Shown piece by piece: positions 6,125-8,293 of a stretch of DNA of 8,293 nt (position 1 is the first letter of the stretch; each line of letters starts with the position of its first letter). The stretch lies in contig JACQVU010000443.1 in NCBI GenBank assembly GCA_016209585.1, positions 1-8,293 of the forward strand. Reading direction: 5' to 3'. The notes below the pieces were generated by a model. The model had not been told where the DNA came from and made no database searches. It saw only the letters and a program-made list of their open reading frames with translations. This stretch comes from Planctomycetota bacterium (lineage in GTDB: Bacteria; Planctomycetota; UBA8742; JACQVU01). A program made the translations under genes and the position numbers.

Positions 6125-7432
6125 ATGCCCTCCACCATCACCGAAAAAATCCTCGCGCGCGCAGCCGGCCTGGCGTCGGTGAAGCCGGGGGACGAAGTGT
6201 GGGCGAAGGTGGAAACCGTGCTCGCCCACGACGCCACCACCACCAAGGCGGTCGAGGTGTTGCGAAGCCTGCCGGTCGAAGGCGTGTTCGACCGCGACCG
6301 CGTCATCATGATGCCCGACCACTTCGTGCCCGCGAAAGACATCAAGTCGGCGCAAATATACAAAGAGGTGATGGACTTCGCCCGCGCCGAGGGGCTGACG
6401 CACGTGCACGATCTGGGCGACGAGAACCACGGCGTCGCCCACCTGGTCATCGCGGAGGAGAAGCACCTCGTTCCCGGCACGGTGCTGGTCGGGGGCGACT
6501 CGCACACCTGCATGGGCGGCGCGTTCGGCCTCTTCGCCGCGGGCATCGGCTCGACCGAACTCGGCAACGTCTTCGCCACGGGCGACCTCTGGTTCCGCGT
6601 GCCCGCCTCCATCCGCCTCGACATCGAGGGCGAGCCGCCACCCCTCGTCACGGCGAAAGACGTGGTGCTCTGGTCCATGGGCCTTCTGGGCGGTGACGGC
6701 GGACTCTGGAAAGCCATGGAGTGGCGCGGCAGCACGGTGGAAACGCACTTCAGCATCGAGAGCCGCATGACGCTGTGCAACATGGCCATCGAGGCCGGCG
6801 CGACGAGCGGCATCTGCCATCCCGACCGGAAGACGCTCGACTACCTCGACCGCCACGATCTGAACCTCGATGATCTTCCCGCCGGGGACCCAGGCGCAGC
6901 CTACGACAGCGTGCACCGGCTGGACGTGAAGAAGTTGAAGCCGCAGGTGGCGATTCCCAATTCGCCGAACGACGTGCATGACGTGGAGCACGTGTCCGGC
7001 GAGAAGGTCGATCAGGTCTACATCGGCTCCTGCACCGGCGGCAAATGGGAAGACTTCGTCATGGCTGCGCGCGTTCTGAAGGGGCGCAAGAAAGCCAAAG
7101 GCGTGCGGCTGATGATCGTTCCCGCCTCGAAGAAGACGGCGAACCGCATTTTCACCAGCGAGTTGTACGCCATCTTCCGTGACGCGGGGGCGGTGTTTTC
7201 TCCGCCCACGTGCGGCGCGTGCCTGGGCGGGTACATGGGCGTGCTCGGCCCGGGCGACGTTGCGGTCACGACGACCAACCGCAACTTCCGCGGCCGCATG
7301 GGGTCGCCCGACGCCCGCATCTACCTCGCCAGCCCCTACACCGCCGCCAAGGCCGCTCTTACGGGAAGGGTGGAAGCGCCGGAGGAGAGCGATCTACGGG
7401 AGGTGGAGGTAGGAGTGAATGGTGGCCCTTGA
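6125..7432 (+). CDS. leuC: 3-isopropylmalate dehydratase large subunit
   Basis: Cytoplasmic iron-sulfur enzyme subunit of 435 residues. With LeuD it isomerises 2-isopropylmalate to 3-isopropylmalate in leucine biosynthesis. The N-terminus M-P-S-T-I-T-E-K-I-L-A-R-A-A-G is typical of LeuC and fixes the start, although no Shine-Dalgarno sequence precedes it. Aconitase-superfamily motifs are complete: P-D-H-F-V-P-A (64-70), G-D-E-N-H-G-V (98-104), G-G-D-S-H-T-C (123-129), the [4Fe-4S] ligands C303 (G-S-C-T-G-G) and C363/C366 (P-P-T-C-G-A-C-L-G-G), and N-R-N-F-R-G-R-M-G-S (385-394). The length fits the shorter, roughly 420-residue LeuC/HacA-type subfamily, so a homoaconitase or citramalate-pathway substrate cannot be excluded. 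The expected small subunit gene (leuD) does not follow; the next 860 bp hold unassigned DNA and a transposase, so leuD lies elsewhere or was displaced. Confidence 0.93.
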   Translation: MPSTITEKILARAAGLASVKPGDEVWAKVETVLAHDATTTKAVEVLRSLPVEGVFDRDRVIMMPDHFVPAKDIKSAQIYKEVMDFARAEGLTHVHDLGDENHGVAHLVIAEEKHLVPGTVLVGGDSHTCMGGAFGLFAAGIGSTELGNVFATGDLWFRVPASIRLDIEGEPPPLVTAKDVVLWSMGLLGGDGGLWKAMEWRGSTVETHFSIESRMTLCNMAIEAGATSGICHPDRKTLDYLDRHDLNLDDLPAGDPGAAYDSVHRLDVKKLKPQVAIPNSPNDVHDVEHVSGEKVDQVYIGSCTGGKWEDFVMAARVLKGRKKAKGVRLMIVPASKKTANRIFTSELYAIFRDAGAVFSPPTCGACLGGYMGVLGPGDVAVTTTNRNFRGRMGSPDARIYLASPYTAAKAALTGRVEAPEESDLREVEVGVNGGP

Positions 7433-7824
7433 CGTGTTGTATGGAGATGGCTGTCCGCGCCGTGTGTGAAGCCGCCACCGATGAACGGGATGGCCGGCGT
7501 GGTGAATCGGAGCCGGGCCGGAACGCTACCGGCGTCGGTGAACGGCAAGGCGTCGCGCGGGTCGGTGCGGGACGATGGAAATCCGGTGATGCTGGTGAAC
7601 GTGTTCCGGCACGACCTGCGAGCGGTTGCGCTGTCAGCCTCATCAGCGGGCAGTCGATGACCCGGGCGGGGTGGATCGCGCGGAACCGGCGCCGGGAGGG
7701 CCTGTTTTTCCAGCGGCGGGGCTGATGGCTGGCGCGGGGAGCGGCAGCAGGGCCGCGATAAGACGCTGTGGGCGGAGTCTCTCCGCGATTCACTGCGCCT
7801 GCCGTGACGTTTTCGCGTTCGGCG
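7433..7824. other. Unassigned 392-bp region between leuC and transposase
   Basis: I recognise no gene here. Short open frames exist (for example a + strand ATG at 7481 to a stop at 7660, and a tiny frame 7657-7725 overlapping it by ATGA), but their products are arginine/alanine-rich without a family signature and may be GC-driven noise. An imperfect direct repeat occurs at 7494-7510 and 7529-7545 (CCGGCGT...GGTGAA...CGG). The region should contain one end of the insertion sequence whose transposase begins further right, but the terminal inverted repeat cannot be placed without the other end. Confidence 0.6.
7772..7786. repeat. Short perfect hairpin
   Basis: GCGGAG and CTCCGC form a 6-bp stem around a TCT loop, about 40 bp beyond the transposase stop. 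No T-tract follows on either strand, so it is not a convincing intrinsic terminator; it may still lie in the non-coding end of the insertion sequence. Confidence 0.3.
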
Positions 7825-8293
7825 CTACCCGGTCTTTTTGTCGCGGAGGGCCTTGGCGATGGGCGTGAGTCGCATTTTCCCCAGTGTGCCTTCCCGGCGG
7901 GGCGCGGCGGCGAGCAGGGTGGCGAAGGCGAGGTGGACGACCATCACGGTCCCCACGAAAGCGTGGAAGCGCGTCGCGCCGACGATGTTGCCGTCGTCAG
8001 CGCCCCAGAAGACCTTCAAGCGCGCGTTGACCCGCTCGACCGAGGTGCGCCCGTTGTATCGCCGCTCGAACTGCTTCGTCGCGCGCGGGATGGCCGGGAA
8101 CCGCCGAAGGTCCACCTCTTGCGGAACGCGCACCGTCATCCCGAACGGCCGGTGCGCGTTGCACCGCGCGTCGCTCGGGCAGGTCCAGCCCTCGTGCCGC
8201 GCCGGGCAGCGGTACTTCAGCGTGCCGCGCTCTTTCTCGTGCCCCATGTACGACATCTGCCGCCGCACCGGCGGGTTGCTGACGCGGTCATAG
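7825..8293 (-). CDS. DDE transposase, YREK type, 5' end outside window
   Basis: C-terminal part, about 156 residues, of a transposase; the frame stays open to the right edge of the window, so the true start lies beyond it and the internal GTG at 8268 is not the start. A perfect Y-(2)-R-(3)-E-(6)-K signature is present (Y-N-G-R-T-S-V-E-R-V-N-A-R-L-K); its glutamate, encoded near 8035-8037, should be the third catalytic acid of the DDE triad. A C/H cluster (Y-R-C-P...W-T-C-P...R-C-N-A-H, about 8150-8215) precedes it, as in several IS4/IS5/IS1182-like transposases. The first two catalytic aspartates are not in view. Family level beyond 'IS4-like DDE with YREK' is uncertain. It ends with a normal stop and a basic tail, so the visible part looks intact. 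It is divergent in direction from the rest of the window. Confidence 0.82.
   Translation of the reverse strand, partial: YDRVSNPPVRRQMSYMGHEKERGTLKYRCPARHEGWTCPSDARCNAHRPFGMTVRVPQEVDLRRFPAIPRATKQFERRYNGRTSVERVNARLKVFWGADDGNIVGATRFHAFVGTVMVVHLAFATLLAAAPRREGTLGKMRLTPIAKALRDKKTG
7825..8293 (-). mobile_element. Insertion sequence, partial
   Basis: The transposase fragment implies an insertion sequence whose left end lies somewhere in 7433-7824 and whose right end is outside the window. No target-site duplication or terminal repeat can be assigned from this side alone; the coordinates given cover only the coding part. Confidence 0.6.

Noticed and set aside
7359..7793. Open frame of 144 codons on the - strand after leuC
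   Set aside because: The product is proline/arginine/serine-rich and low in complexity, overlaps the end of leuC and matches no family known to me.
1..8293. CRISPR array, tRNA, rRNA or riboswitch
   Set aside because: I saw no regularly spaced repeats, tRNA-like cloverleaf with conserved T-loop sequence, rRNA stretch or recognisable riboswitch core; the only notable repeats are those listed.

Overview
The window is a stretch of bacterial chromosome with very high GC in the flanking genes: two 60-base samples counted by eye gave 42/60 and 45/60 G+C. The 686-residue protein has an export signal, and LeuC is a housekeeping biosynthetic enzyme. Shine-Dalgarno sequences are weak or absent before several starts. 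The genes look like those of an uncultured or less-studied high-GC Gram-negative lineage (Planctomycetota, Myxococcota or similar), but nothing here fixes the taxon.

Left part (1-3176): a compact + strand run encodes a DUF6285 protein, a secreted propeller plus alpha/alpha-toroid protein, and a metallo-beta-lactamase-fold hydrolase. Spacing is 5 bp and then a 4-bp ATGA overlap, so these genes are probably co-transcribed.

Middle part (3173-6044): a lower-GC accessory segment, all on the + strand. It holds a broken DUF2283 gene fragment fused by overlap to the end of the hydrolase gene, a D12-class adenine DNA methyltransferase, a DUF4258/DUF2283 pair that looks like a type II toxin-antitoxin module, and a DUF3883 protein with a PD-(D/E)XK nuclease-type core. 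The simplest reading is a horizontally acquired defence cassette: the methyltransferase would modify, the DUF3883 protein would cut, and the toxin-antitoxin pair would stabilise the set. The DUF2283 fragment and the intact DUF2283 gene form an imperfect 99-bp direct repeat that brackets the methyltransferase and the toxin gene.

Right part (6045-8293): a short intergenic region, then a complete leuC (3-isopropylmalate dehydratase large subunit). No leuD follows. Instead there are about 390 bp without a recognisable gene, then the 3' part of a DDE transposase of YREK type on the - strand, which runs off the window edge.

The strongest candidate for an undescribed system is the methyltransferase / toxin-antitoxin / DUF3883 arrangement, above all the DUF3883 protein, whose N-terminal half I can match to no named domain with certainty.
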